64,000 bases of DNA from an uncultured Bacteroidota bacterium (lineage in GTDB: Bacteria; Bacteroidota; Bacteroidia; Bacteroidales; VadinHA17). The position numbers were made by a program, and so were the translations under genes. Where the stretch lies: contig CAIJYD010000002.1 in assembly GCA_903824785.1 (NCBI GenBank), forward strand, positions 21,199 to 85,198, written 5' to 3'. Shown here one piece after another: positions 44,723 to 54,046 of this stretch. Numbering within the stretch: position 1 is the first letter of the stretch; the number at the start of each line of letters is the position of its first letter. Under the pieces are notes generated by a model that was given only the letters and a program-made list of their open reading frames with translations, was not told where the DNA came from and made no database searches.

Positions 44723-46477
44723 TTAGAGAGACTTCTTCCTTTGACTGAATATCAGGACAGAGATGAATGAGATCAAAACGGCTGCCAGTATCAGGAGAAA
44801 CGCGTAACCCTGTGTTACATTCGGAACCACTGCTGCTGCTTTAACATCCTGCATCTGATATACAGGAATTATCCATTTAATAAAGTAAGCCTGAAGTAAT
44901 GTAAGAAGGCAAATCAGAGAGAGCATTATTATACTGTGTTTTGCAGTAAAACGGAACAGATCCGATTCTTTTCCGACAAGTCCTACTGAAGCCGCACCGA
45001 TAGCAATTGACTGAGGCGAGATCATTTTGCCGCAAACACCTCCGGTTGCATTTGCAGCCACAGTAACCACCGGGTCAACTCCAAGTGAACTGGCGGTTGA
45101 TGACTGAAGTTTACTGAATAAAGCATTTGATGAGGTATCGGAACCTGTTATAAAAACACCAAGCCAGCCAAGTAAAGGTGCAAAAAACGGAAAAAGAATT
45201 CCTGTGTTTGCAAGGGCTTTTGCCATAGAAATTGACATTCCTGAATTATTGGTTATATAGGCAAAACCTAAAATGGATGTGATTGTAATGATTGGAAATT
45301 TCAACTGATTAAGTGTTGAAATAAACAATTTCAAAGCATCAGAAAAGCGCATACCAAAAACCGGAATTGAAATAATAGCTGATATTATTATTGCTGTACC
45401 GGAAGCAGAGAGGTAATTGAGCTTAAAAGTCTGAGGTAAAAGGCTATTCCCCTCACTGCTCATTATAACATTATGAAGACCTGGAATATCAAATTTAAGG
45501 AACCCGATATAGTTGAGCGTATCTTTTACGGGCTGCAATCCCCAGGCAATAACCATTATTGTAAGTATGATAAATGGAGACCAGGCTTTTATTATTTGTT
45601 GTGTTGAGTATTTTATATCAGTGTTTAGCGTTGGGGCAGGCTCATCTTTGAAACGCCAGATGCTTTTTGGTTTCCAGAATTTCAACAGGATCATCAGTCC
45701 TATTATCGAAGCCAGGCTGGCAATTATATCGGGAAGCATCGGACCCATATAATTGGATGAAAACCATTGAAAAAATGCAAAAGATAAACCGGAGACAAGT
45801 ATTGCAGGAAATACTTCAACAGATCTTTTAAAACCCGACATAAGAAATACCAGATAAAAAGGTACAAACAAGGAAAGGAGAGGAAGAGTTCTGCCAACCA
45901 TCTGAGAAATAGCCATTTCAGGAATCCCGGAAACCTGAGCAGCCACAGTTATTGGAATTCCTATTCCACCAAAAGCAACCGGAGCTGTGTTGGCTATAAG
46001 GCAGATTCCTGCTGCATATAAAGGATTGAATCCTAAACCAACCATCATTGCAGCCGTTATTGCAACCGGAGTACCGAAACCAGCGGTACCTTCCAGAAAT
46101 GAGCCAAATGAAAATGCAATTAACAATGCCTGCAAACGCCTGTCAGAAGTAACGGAAGCCATAAAGTTCTTTATAATCTCAAACTGACCGCTCTTAACAG
46201 TAATATTGTATAAAAATACTGCTGCAATGATAATCCAGCAAATGGGGAAAAAGCCATACATTGCCCCATGAACTGATGATAAGAGTGCAAGTTTTACAGG
46301 CATCCTGTAAATGATTATCGCAATAAGCACAGCAATAGAAACAGTAAATAGACTAGCCAGATAACCCTTAATTTTTTTTATTATCAGAGCCCAGAAGATA
46401 AAGAATACAGGAATTGCAGCAGCAAGAGCAGATAATGCAGTGTTATTAAACGGGTCTGTTTCCTGAATCCAGTTCAT
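44723..46477 (-). CDS. lctP: L-lactate permease (LctP family)
   Basis: A 584-residue inner-membrane transporter with about 13 hydrophobic segments. Family motifs are SFGSFLEGTAGFGTPVAITA and APVAFGGIGIPITVAAQ. A second half contains GVFITGSDTSSNALFSKLQS, then ATGGVCGKMISPQSIAIGAA. LctP proteins import lactate (L- and D-) and glycolate with protons. In this window it can be linked by inference to the lar cofactor genes about 27 kb away. A strong Shine-Dalgarno (AGGAGG) precedes the ATG. No lactate dehydrogenase genes are adjacent. Confidence 0.93.
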   Translation of the reverse strand: MNWIQETDPFNNTALSALAAAIPVFFIFWALIIKKIKGYLASLFTVSIAVLIAIIIYRMPVKLALLSSVHGAMYGFFPICWIIIAAVFLYNITVKSGQFEIIKNFMASVTSDRRLQALLIAFSFGSFLEGTAGFGTPVAITAAMMVGLGFNPLYAAGICLIANTAPVAFGGIGIPITVAAQVSGIPEMAISQMVGRTLPLLSLFVPFYLVFLMSGFKRSVEVFPAILVSGLSFAFFQWFSSNYMGPMLPDIIASLASIIGLMILLKFWKPKSIWRFKDEPAPTLNTDIKYSTQQIIKAWSPFIILTIMVIAWGLQPVKDTLNYIGFLKFDIPGLHNVIMSSEGNSLLPQTFKLNYLSASGTAIIISAIISIPVFGMRFSDALKLFISTLNQLKFPIITITSILGFAYITNNSGMSISMAKALANTGILFPFFAPLLGWLGVFITGSDTSSNALFSKLQSSTASSLGVDPVVTVAANATGGVCGKMISPQSIAIGAASVGLVGKESDLFRFTAKHSIIMLSLICLLTLLQAYFIKWIIPVYQMQDVKAAAVVPNVTQGYAFLLILAAVLISFISVLIFSQRKKSL

Positions 46478-46485
46478 CTTTTTTT

Positions 46486-46491
46486 CCTCCT
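46486..46491 (-). promoter_or_regulatory. Strong Shine-Dalgarno (AGGAGG) of lctP
   Basis: AGGAGG on the minus strand ends eight bases before the lctP ATG. Such a perfect site is unusual for Bacteroidota and suggests efficient initiation. Confidence 0.7.
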
Positions 46492-46718
46492 GTCTTTAAT
46501 TAAGTACTAATTTGAGTTAATTGGCTAATATAACCATAATAATCAAAATATTACTTCAGGTACAATCAAACTTACAACAGCTTCAATTTAAAACTGTTAC
46601 CCTTTAAACTAACAGGCAGATCCGGTATTTTAGAATTACCAAACTTTAACAAGGTTGCATTTCTTTATGTTACTTTGTACCTTACAATGATATTTTAAGG
46701 TTAAAAACAATTCAGGAA

Positions 46719-47618
46719 ATGAGTCTGGGCTGGAAACAATCATTCAGAAATTTCGAAATATATTTAAGGCTGGAAAAGTCACTTTCTGGGAATAGCATTG
46801 AGGCCTATCTGGATGATGTACAGAAGCTTGAAAGATATTTTTCAGAAATCGGTTCCGATCTGACGCCCGCCAAGGTAACCTATTCCGATCTGAAAAATTT
46901 TCTGTTATGGTATAGTGCTGATAATCACAATACAAGAACACAATCAAGAACGCTTTCCGGTATAAGGGCATTTTACAGGTTCCTCCTCATTGAGGGAGAA
47001 ATTGAGGAAAATCCTGCCACACTCATTGAATCGCCAAAAACAGGGCTCAAGCTCCCAGAGGTGCTCTCGGTTATGGAAATTGACAGGTTAATCGGAGAAA
47101 TTGACCTTAGCAAACCGGAAGGCCACAGAAATAAAGCAATTATTGAAACACTTTACGGTTGCGGCTTGCGTGTTTCTGAACTTGTCAATCTTCGTCTTAC
47201 TGATATTCATTATGGTGAAGGGTTCGTTATTGTAACCGGAAAGGGCAATAAGCAGAGGCTGGTACCGGTTAGTGGCAAAGCTCTTAAGGAGATTGATATA
47301 TATAAGAAAGACCGCGACCGGCTACCGGTGATCCACGACCAGAATGTTCTTTTTCTGAACCGGAGGGGAAGCCGGCTGTCGAGAGCAATGATATTTACAA
47401 TCATAAAAGAGCTTGCCGCCAAAGCAGGAATTATAAAAAATATCAGTCCTCATACATTCCGCCACTCTTTTGCAACCCACATGATTGAGGCAGGAGCAGA
47501 TCTGAGAGCTGTACAGGAAATGCTTGGCCATGAATCAATTCTGACTACCGAGATCTATACACATATCGACAGGAGTTTTCTTCGCGACACACTGATTATG
47601 TTTCATCCCAGATCGTAA
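46719..47618 (+). CDS. xerD: Site-specific tyrosine recombinase XerD
   Basis: XerD with XerC resolves chromosome dimers at dif. The 299-residue protein has the N-terminal SAM-like core-binding domain (about 1-90) and the catalytic domain with all expected residues: Arg in YGCGLRVSELVNL, Lys in GKGNKQRLVPV, His-X-X-Arg in SPHTFRHSFATHMIEAGADL, His in VQEMLGHESILTT and the nucleophile Tyr in EIYTHID. Length and lack of neighbouring integrase, att or phage genes argue for the housekeeping enzyme rather than a mobile-element integrase. Confidence 0.93.
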   Translation: MSLGWKQSFRNFEIYLRLEKSLSGNSIEAYLDDVQKLERYFSEIGSDLTPAKVTYSDLKNFLLWYSADNHNTRTQSRTLSGIRAFYRFLLIEGEIEENPATLIESPKTGLKLPEVLSVMEIDRLIGEIDLSKPEGHRNKAIIETLYGCGLRVSELVNLRLTDIHYGEGFVIVTGKGNKQRLVPVSGKALKEIDIYKKDRDRLPVIHDQNVLFLNRRGSRLSRAMIFTIIKELAAKAGIIKNISPHTFRHSFATHMIEAGADLRAVQEMLGHESILTTEIYTHIDRSFLRDTLIMFHPRS

Positions 47619-47626
47619 TAGCTACA

Positions 47627-47662
47627 TTTTTGAACAATCTCTTCCCAAAGAGGTTATATTTG
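47627..47662 (+). promoter_or_regulatory. Promoter of the heavy-metal permease gene (TTTTTG-N22-TATATTTG)
   Basis: TTTTTG (47627-47632) and TATATTTG (47655-47662) are 22 bases apart, within the range of Bacteroidota promoters. The ATG is 32 bases downstream of the -7 box. Confidence 0.6.
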
Positions 47663-47694
47663 CAGAGTTTTTTTAAATCTTATACCATATTATA

Positions 47695-48972
47695 ATGAAC
47701 TATATTAAAGGATTTGGAACTGAGCTCATTTTCATTCTTACCGAAATGGCTCCTTACCTGATGCTCGGATTTATCTTTGCCGGATTACTCCACCTTTTAT
47801 TTCCCAAGAAAAGAGTCAGAAAATATATGGGACAGAACAATTTCAGATCAATATTTAATGCTGCATTGCTCGGTGTTCCATTGCCACTCTGTTCCTGTGG
47901 TGTTATCCCAACGGGGATCTCTTTTTATAAGCATGGCGCTTCAAAAGCATCAACGGTTTCCTTTCTGATATCTACCCCACAAACGGGAGTAGATTCAATC
48001 TTTGTAACATATTCGATGCTTGGTCTTCCCCTGGCAATCATCCGGCCGGTGGTAGCATTCATAACAGGACTGATTGGCGGACTGGTAACAAAAAAAATTG
48101 ACCCGGAGAAAGGTGAAGATTTTATTGAGAGCAATGAGGCCGGCGATGAACTGCCGGAAGGTTTTTTTCCAAAGATAAAAGAGATGTTCAGGTATTCATT
48201 TGTTGACTTTCTTCAGGATATTAGCAACTGGCTGATAATCGGATTGTTGATTGCTGCCCTCATATCAGTAATTGTTCCTGATGATTTTTTTGCTGATAAA
48301 ATTCCAAATGATTTTCTTGGAATGATTGTAATCCTGTTAATTTCAATACCTGTTTATATTTGTGCAACAGCATCTGTGCCCGTTGCTGCAGTACTGATGC
48401 TCAAGGGTTTATCTCCCGGAGCAGCATTGGTACTTCTTATGGCAGGTCCTGCAACAAATGCAGCAACCATTACAATGATAGGAAAAGTCCTTGGCAAAAA
48501 ATCACTAATAGGTTATCTGGGAGCAATAATTACCGGTGCTTTGCTGTCAGGTCTGATTATTGATTATTTTCTTCCTGCCGAATGGTTCAAAGTATCGGAA
48601 CATTTCGGCCATATGGGTCACAACCACGAGGCTATGCTGCCCGACTGGCTCAAGATAAGCGCTGCAGTACTGCTTACACTTCTTATAATTAATGGCTACC
48701 TACGCAAATATCTGGACTCAAAAAAAATCAGCTCCGTAAGTGCTGCTCCATCAGGGTTTTCGGCAGAAAACATTCAGACCATACACGTCGGGGGAATGAC
48801 CTGCAACCACTGTAAGTCAAATGTTGAAAACAGCATTAAGTCGGTAAATGGAGTTGAAGAGGTAAATGTGGATCTTACAACGGGAAATGTAAATATCAAA
48901 GGAAAATCATTCGACCTGAAGAAAATAAGATCGGGGATTGAAGATATCGGATATAAAATTATAGAGGACTAA
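47695..48972 (+). CDS. SO_0444-family Cu/Zn efflux permease with C-terminal HMA domain
   Basis: The 425-residue membrane protein belongs to the permease family formerly called DUF318. Its N-terminal half has GVPLPLCSCGVIPTGISFYK with a conserved Cys pair and FLISTPQTGVDSIFVTYSM. The second half repeats the fold (ISIPVYICATASVPVAAVLM, GPATNAATITMIGKVLGKKS). After about 330 residues comes a short linker and a heavy-metal-associated domain (about 355-425) with the copper-binding GGMTCNHCKSNVE. Family members export copper or zinc. The fused HMA domain probably delivers metal to the pore. It has its own promoter and is not linked to a metal-responsive regulator here. Confidence 0.88.
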   Translation: MNYIKGFGTELIFILTEMAPYLMLGFIFAGLLHLLFPKKRVRKYMGQNNFRSIFNAALLGVPLPLCSCGVIPTGISFYKHGASKASTVSFLISTPQTGVDSIFVTYSMLGLPLAIIRPVVAFITGLIGGLVTKKIDPEKGEDFIESNEAGDELPEGFFPKIKEMFRYSFVDFLQDISNWLIIGLLIAALISVIVPDDFFADKIPNDFLGMIVILLISIPVYICATASVPVAAVLMLKGLSPGAALVLLMAGPATNAATITMIGKVLGKKSLIGYLGAIITGALLSGLIIDYFLPAEWFKVSEHFGHMGHNHEAMLPDWLKISAAVLLTLLIINGYLRKYLDSKKISSVSAAPSGFSAENIQTIHVGGMTCNHCKSNVENSIKSVNGVEEVNVDLTTGNVNIKGKSFDLKKIRSGIEDIGYKIIED

Positions 48973-49034
48973 ATCAGATGCGAAATTCTTAAAAAGTTAT
49001 CTTTCTGCCTGTTTAGTAATTAAATAATAAATGT

Positions 49035-49042
49035 TAACTTTG
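49035..49042 (+). promoter_or_regulatory. Putative -7 box (TAACTTTG) of ppdK
   Basis: TAACTTTGCG fits TAnnTTTG, 52 bases before the ppdK ATG. A GTTTAG about 20 bases upstream is a weak -33 candidate. Confidence 0.5.
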
Positions 49043-49094
49043 CGACTTATTTTCCAAAATCAATAATTTTACTTACTTCAAATTAATAAAAACT

Positions 49095-51836
49095 ATGTCA
49101 CACATTAAAAGAGTCTACTCCTTTGGAAAGAAAACTGCAGAGGGTAAAACTGATATGAAAAATCTTCTTGGTGGAAAAGGTGCTAACCTGGCAGAGATGT
49201 GCCTGTTAGGATTACCTGTTCCTGCCGGTTTCACAATTACTACAGAAGCTTGTAACGAGTATTACACTAACAATTGCACTCTTCCTTCAGAAATGATGCC
49301 GGAAGTCTGGGCAGCAATGACGAAGACCGAAGAGGCAATGAATATGAAATACGGTGATGCTGAAAACGCATTACTTGTATCGTGCCGTTCAGGTGCACGC
49401 AGCTCAATGCCGGGTATGATGGATACAGTACTGAATATTGGTCTCTGTTCTGCAACTATTCCTGGTTTTCTCAAGAAGACCAACAACCCTCGTTTTGTAT
49501 GGGATTCATATCGTCGCCTCATTATGATGTATGCCGACGTTGTTATGGAAAAAGCGGAAGGCATTGATCTTGGTGAAGGAAAAGGAATACGTAAACAGCT
49601 TGACGAAAAACTTGATGAATTCAAGAAACAAAAAGGATATAAATCAGATACTGAGATCTCTGCTGATGAGCTGAAGTCTCTTTCGGAAGTATTTAAGAAA
49701 CTGGTACAGGATGTTCTTGGAAAACCTTTTCCTGATGATGCAAAAGAGCAGCTGGAAGGAAGTATCAAAGCGGTTTTCAAAAGCTGGAACGGGAAAAAAG
49801 CTGTTTCATACCGTCGCATAGAAGGTATTCCTGATGACTGGGGTACTGCTGTAAACGTACAGGCAATGGTATTTGGAAATATGGGCGACACATCTGCTAC
49901 CGGTGTTGCTTTCACACGTAACCCTGCTACAGGTGAGAATCTTTTCTATGGTGAGTGGCTTGTAAACGCTCAGGGTGAAGATGTTGTAGCCGGTATCCGT
50001 ACTCCGAGCCCCCTTAATAATGACACTAAAAATGATCAGAATCAGCACCTAGCAAGTATGCAGGAAGCTATGCCTCAAACTTACATAGAACTAAATAATA
50101 TCCGCAATATCCTTGATAACCACTACAAAGATATGCTTGATATTGAGTTCACTATTCAAGAAGACAAATTGTATATGTTGCAATGTCGCGTTGGAAAACG
50201 TACCGGTACTGCCGCTGTTCAGATTGCAATGGATTACCTCAAAGAAGGCAAGATTGATGAAAAAACTTCAGTTATGCGGGTTGAACCGGCTCAATTGGAT
50301 GAAATTCTTCACCCCATTCTTGATCCTAAAGAAGAAATTAAAACCCAGGTAATTGTTAAAGGCCTGCCAGCAGGACCAGGAGGCGCAGTTGGAAAATTAG
50401 TTTTCACCGCTGAAGCTGCTGTAGCTGCTGTTCGTGCTGATGCAAAAGCTCAGGTTATTCTATTACGTGAAGAAACCAATCCGGAAGATGTTGAAGGTAT
50501 GTCAGCGGCAATAGGGATTCTTACTGCACGTGGTGGTATGACCTCCCATGCTGCATTGGTTGCTCGCGGCTGGGGTAAATGTTGTATTGTCGGAGCAGGA
50601 AAACTGCATGTAGATTCAGTAAATAAACAAGCAAAGGTTGAAGGTTCTGATATTGTACTAAAAGAAGGTGATGTTGTTTCAATGAACGGATCAAGAGGAT
50701 TGGTTTATAAGGCTGCTTTACCGCTGATCGATTCTTCAGAAAATCCTATTTTCCCACTTTTCATCCAATACATGAAAATTGTGGACAAATTCCGCACTAT
50801 GGGTGTCAGGACAAATGCGGAAACTCCGGCCGATGCAAAAAAAGCACATGAATTTGGAGCTGAAGGTATAGGTTTGTTCCGTACCGAGCATATGTTCTAC
50901 GGAAAAGGTTCAGAAGAACCACTGTTCTTACTTCGCAAAATGATTTTGAGCGATGGACAAAAAGAACGAGTTACAGCTTTAAATGAACTATTCCCTTACG
51001 TAAAAAAAGACATCAAAGCTACTTTGCTGTCAATGGATACCCTGCCAGTAACTTTCCGTCTGTTGGATCCACCATTACATGAATTTGTTCCACAAAATGC
51101 TGAAAAACAAGCAGAATTGGCCAAAGCGCTGGGTATTACTCCTGAAGCTGTTGCAAAACGTGGCGAGGCACTTCATGAGTCAAATCCAATGATGGGTCAC
51201 CGTGGAGTTCGTTTAGGTATTACTTATCCTGAAGTAACTGAAATGCAGATTCGTGCAATTTTTGAGGCTTCAGCTGAATTGATTAAGGAGGCAAAACAAC
51301 CGCACCCTGAATTAATGGTTCCTGTTACCTGCGATGTCGCTGAATTAGATATTACTAAAGTTATTTTTGATAAAGTAAGAGCAGAAGTGAGTGCTAAATT
51401 CGGAATGGCATCCATTGAATGTAAATATGGCACCATGATTGAAATACCTCGCGCTTGCTTATTAGCCGATCGTATGGCAAAAACTGCTGAATTCTTCTCA
51501 TTTGGCACAAATGACCTGACGCAAATGACATTCGGTTTCAGCCGCGATGACACCGGTGGCTTTATGAACGATTACTTAGATAAGAAAATATTGACAGCTG
51601 ATCCATTTCAAACAATTGATCAGGATGGTGTTGGTCAGCTTATCAAAATGTCAGTTGAGAAAGGCCGTTCAACAAGGCCCGATCTTAAAGTAGGAATCTG
51701 CGGTGAACAGGGCGGTGACCCTGCTTCTGTTGAATTCTGCTTTAAAGCCGGATTATCATATGTAAGCTGCTCTCCGTTCAGAGTGCCTATTGCAAGACTT
51801 GCTGCTGCTCAGGCTTCTATTAAATTTGGAAAATAA
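49095..51836 (+). CDS. ppdK: Pyruvate, phosphate dikinase
   Basis: PpdK interconverts pyruvate + ATP + Pi and PEP + AMP + PPi. The 913-residue product is full length. The N-terminal ATP-grasp part has KNLLGGKGANLAEMCLLGLP and SCRSGARSSMPGMMDTVLNI. The swivelling domain carries the phosphorylated His in GGMTSHAALVARGWG. The C-terminal PEP/pyruvate TIM barrel has EGIGLFRTEHMF, LDPPLHEFVP, SNPMMGHRGVRLG, FSFGTNDLTQMTFGFSRDD and the terminal GICGEQGGDP. Glutamine and leucine codon choice shifts in the middle of the gene (see findings). pckA follows after a terminator. Confidence 0.97.
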   Translation: MSHIKRVYSFGKKTAEGKTDMKNLLGGKGANLAEMCLLGLPVPAGFTITTEACNEYYTNNCTLPSEMMPEVWAAMTKTEEAMNMKYGDAENALLVSCRSGARSSMPGMMDTVLNIGLCSATIPGFLKKTNNPRFVWDSYRRLIMMYADVVMEKAEGIDLGEGKGIRKQLDEKLDEFKKQKGYKSDTEISADELKSLSEVFKKLVQDVLGKPFPDDAKEQLEGSIKAVFKSWNGKKAVSYRRIEGIPDDWGTAVNVQAMVFGNMGDTSATGVAFTRNPATGENLFYGEWLVNAQGEDVVAGIRTPSPLNNDTKNDQNQHLASMQEAMPQTYIELNNIRNILDNHYKDMLDIEFTIQEDKLYMLQCRVGKRTGTAAVQIAMDYLKEGKIDEKTSVMRVEPAQLDEILHPILDPKEEIKTQVIVKGLPAGPGGAVGKLVFTAEAAVAAVRADAKAQVILLREETNPEDVEGMSAAIGILTARGGMTSHAALVARGWGKCCIVGAGKLHVDSVNKQAKVEGSDIVLKEGDVVSMNGSRGLVYKAALPLIDSSENPIFPLFIQYMKIVDKFRTMGVRTNAETPADAKKAHEFGAEGIGLFRTEHMFYGKGSEEPLFLLRKMILSDGQKERVTALNELFPYVKKDIKATLLSMDTLPVTFRLLDPPLHEFVPQNAEKQAELAKALGITPEAVAKRGEALHESNPMMGHRGVRLGITYPEVTEMQIRAIFEASAELIKEAKQPHPELMVPVTCDVAELDITKVIFDKVRAEVSAKFGMASIECKYGTMIEIPRACLLADRMAKTAEFFSFGTNDLTQMTFGFSRDDTGGFMNDYLDKKILTADPFQTIDQDGVGQLIKMSVEKGRSTRPDLKVGICGEQGGDPASVEFCFKAGLSYVSCSPFRVPIARLAAAQASIKFGK

Positions 51837-51854
51837 CAGTCAATATTATAAGTA

Positions 51855-51887
51855 AAAAAGGCATTCGTGAGGATGCCTTTTTTTTTT
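51855..51887 (+). terminator. Rho-independent terminator after ppdK
   Basis: AAAAAGGCAT (51855-51864) pairs with ATGCCTTTTT (51873-51882), loop of eight bases, continuing into a T run to 51887. Confidence 0.9.
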
Positions 51888-51922
51888 CATATATCCCGCA
51901 ATAATAAGTAATATAACTTAGT

Positions 51923-51996
51923 AAGCAATTGACATTCAACTACTATACTATTATCCTTGAAGATAACAGTTCCTAATAGTATAATATTAATTGCTT
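51923..51996 (+). promoter_or_regulatory. Two-tier inverted repeat upstream of pckA
   Basis: An outer perfect 8-base arm (AAGCAATT 51923-51930 with AATTGCTT 51989-51996) encloses an inner perfect 10-base arm (TATACTATTA 51944-51953 with TAATAGTATA 51974-51983) and a 20-base loop. It begins 36 bases past the ppdK terminator and ends 81 bases before the pckA ATG. It could be an mRNA leader structure, an operator or the relic of a small repeat element. Confidence 0.5.
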
Positions 51997-52077
51997 TTCC
52001 ATCTCAGTTATAAAATGTATTCTTATATTTAACGGATTTGTTCGAGGGTTTTTAGCTTTAATTTTAAAAAAATAATT

Positions 52078-53874
52078 ATGACCAGTAATGAAAAACTAAA
52101 AGGATGGGTAAAGGAATGGGCAGACCTTTGTCAGCCTGATTCAGTCCATTGGTGCGATGGTTCAGATATTGAAAACCAAAAGCTGCTCGATCTTATGGTC
52201 GCCAGCGGTATGGCTGTAAAGCTCAACGAAAATAAACGACCAGGGAGTTATTATTTTCAGAGCGATCCGAGCGATGTAGCTCGTGTTGAGAACCGTACAT
52301 TCATCTGTTCAGGAAAACAGGAAGATGCCGGTCCTACAAACAACTGGAACGATCCAGCGGAGATGAAAATTATTCTCCGTGAAAAATTCAAAGGAAGCAT
52401 GAAGGGGCGTACCCTGTATGTCATTCCTTTTAGCATGGGTCCGCTTGGTTCAAAAATTGCTCATATTGGCATTCAGATTACTGACTCTCCTTATGTGGTT
52501 GTTAATATGCGCATTATGACCCGTATGGGCAAAGCTGTTCTGGATGTTCTTGGTAATGATGATTTTGTACCATGTGTCCATTCTGTAGGAGCACCGCTTC
52601 AGAAGGGGGAAACAGACAGTAAATGGCCCTGTGCTCCTATCGAAAGCAAGTATATAGCACATTTCCCCGACACAAACGAGATTCTGTCGTATGGAAGCGG
52701 CTATGGAGGAAATGCCCTCCTTGGCAAGAAGTGCTTTGCATTGCGTATTGCCTCCAACATGGCAAAAAAGCAGGGCTGGATGGCAGAACATATGCTGATT
52801 ATGGGTATTACCAATCCTCAGGGTGTCAAGAAATATATCGCAGCAGCATTTCCAAGTGCCTGCGGCAAGACAAATCTTGCTATGCTTATCCCGACAATTC
52901 CGGGATGGAAAGTAGAATGCGTCGGTGACGACATTGCCTGGATGAAATTTGGTGCTGATGGCAGGTTATATGCCATTAACCCCGAAGCAGGTTTCTTTGG
53001 TGTGGCCCCATTCACTTCAATGGCCACCAACCCTAATGCGATGCTTTCATGTAAAGAAAATTCAATTTTTACAAATACCGGTCTGACTCCTGATGGCGAC
53101 ATCTGGTGGGAAGGTATCGGTCATGATGCGCCTGCAGGAACCATTACCTGGACAAACGAAAACTTCGATCCTGCCGGTGGAAAACCTGCTGCTCATCCAA
53201 ATGCACGTTTTACTGCTCCTGCAAAACAATGTCCTGTAATTGACAGCGATTGGGAAAATCCTGCAGGAGTTCCAATCTCAGCAATACTTTTCGGTGGTCG
53301 CAGGCCTGGCACATTACCCTTGGTTTATCAGGCTTTCGACTGGAATCACGGAGTATTTATGGGTTCCGTTGTAGGTTCCGAGGTAACAGCTGCTGCAATC
53401 GGATTAAAAGCAGGTGTGCGCCGCGACCCGTTTGCCATGCTGCCTTTCTGTGGCTATCATATGGGTGACTATTTTGGCCATTGGCTGAAAATAGGAGATA
53501 ATGCTCCTGATAAAAACAAGCTGCCAAAACTGTTTAATGTCAACTGGTTCCGCAAAAACAGCGAAGGAAAATTCCTGTGGCCCGGATATGGCGACAACGT
53601 AAGAGTACTGAAATGGGTATTCGAACGTACCGAAGGTGCTGATATTGCAAATGAAACAGCAATAGGCTTTGTTCCAAAAGAGGGAACCATTGATGTTTCG
53701 GGGTTAAATGAGGGAGCTAAGAATATTCCGGAACTGATAAAAGTTGATAAAAACGAATGGCTGGCAGAGCTTGAACTGATTAACGAACACTATGCCGCAT
53801 TCGGAGACAGACTTCCTGCCGAAATGAAAAAACAGCACGAAGGACTCGCAGCACGGCTGAACAAAGCAAAATAA
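52078..53874 (+). CDS. pckA: Phosphoenolpyruvate carboxykinase (GTP)
   Basis: Interconverts oxaloacetate + GTP and PEP + CO2 + GDP, the key step of gluconeogenesis or, run backwards, of succinate fermentation. The 598-residue length and motifs are those of the GTP family: [20 protein letters not shown], the active-site loop [16 protein letters not shown] with its Cys, [36 protein letters not shown] and the lid region near residue 460. It lies 240 bases after ppdK behind its own leader repeat and ends in a terminator. Adjacent location of PpdK and PckA suggests joint control of PEP supply. Confidence 0.97.
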   Translation: MTSNEKLKGWVKEWADLCQPDSVHWCDGSDIENQKLLDLMVASGMAVKLNENKRPGSYYFQSDPSDVARVENRTFICSGKQEDAGPTNNWNDPAEMKIILREKFKGSMKGRTLYVIPFSMGPLGSKIAHIGIQITDSPYVVVNMRIMTRMGKAVLDVLGNDDFVPCVHSVGAPLQKGETDSKWPCAPIESKYIAHFPDTNEILSYGSGYGGNALLGKKCFALRIASNMAKKQGWMAEHMLIMGITNPQGVKKYIAAAFPSACGKTNLAMLIPTIPGWKVECVGDDIAWMKFGADGRLYAINPEAGFFGVAPFTSMATNPNAMLSCKENSIFTNTGLTPDGDIWWEGIGHDAPAGTITWTNENFDPAGGKPAAHPNARFTAPAKQCPVIDSDWENPAGVPISAILFGGRRPGTLPLVYQAFDWNHGVFMGSVVGSEVTAAAIGLKAGVRRDPFAMLPFCGYHMGDYFGHWLKIGDNAPDKNKLPKLFNVNWFRKNSEGKFLWPGYGDNVRVLKWVFERTEGADIANETAIGFVPKEGTIDVSGLNEGAKNIPELIKVDKNEWLAELELINEHYAAFGDRLPAEMKKQHEGLAARLNKAK

Positions 53875-53924
53875 GCTGCTGTTCATTAGATATTAATAAC
53901 TTACATTTATTTAAGGTAAAGAAT

Positions 53925-53957
53925 AAAGGGTGTCACTTAAGATACCCTTTGTTTTTT
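53925..53957 (+). terminator. Rho-independent terminator after pckA
   Basis: AAAGGGTGTC (53925-53934) pairs with GATACCCTTT (53941-53950) with one G-T pair and a six-base loop, followed by a T-rich stretch. Confidence 0.85.
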
Positions 53958-54014
53958 GCCTCCTTTTTGTCAGCCCCGGACAGCCGGTATAACCTGATTA
54001 TGGTTGAATATTAT

Positions 54015-54022
54015 TATATTTG
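54015..54022 (+). promoter_or_regulatory. Putative -7 box (TATATTTG) of plsY
   Basis: TATATTTGCC fits TAnnTTTG and lies 24 bases before the plsY ATG, which is preceded by a purine-rich AAGGGG. No clear -33 box. Confidence 0.45.
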
Positions 54023-54046
54023 CCGTGTTAATATTACTTTAAGGGG

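Noticed and set aside
46719..47618. Tyrosine recombinase as marker of a genomic island
   Set aside because: Length and motifs fit XerD, and there is no tRNA, att repeat or phage gene next to it.
49262..49915. 217-codon minus-strand frame inside ppdK
   Set aside because: It is antisense to the conserved ATP-grasp region of ppdK and has serine-rich shadow composition.
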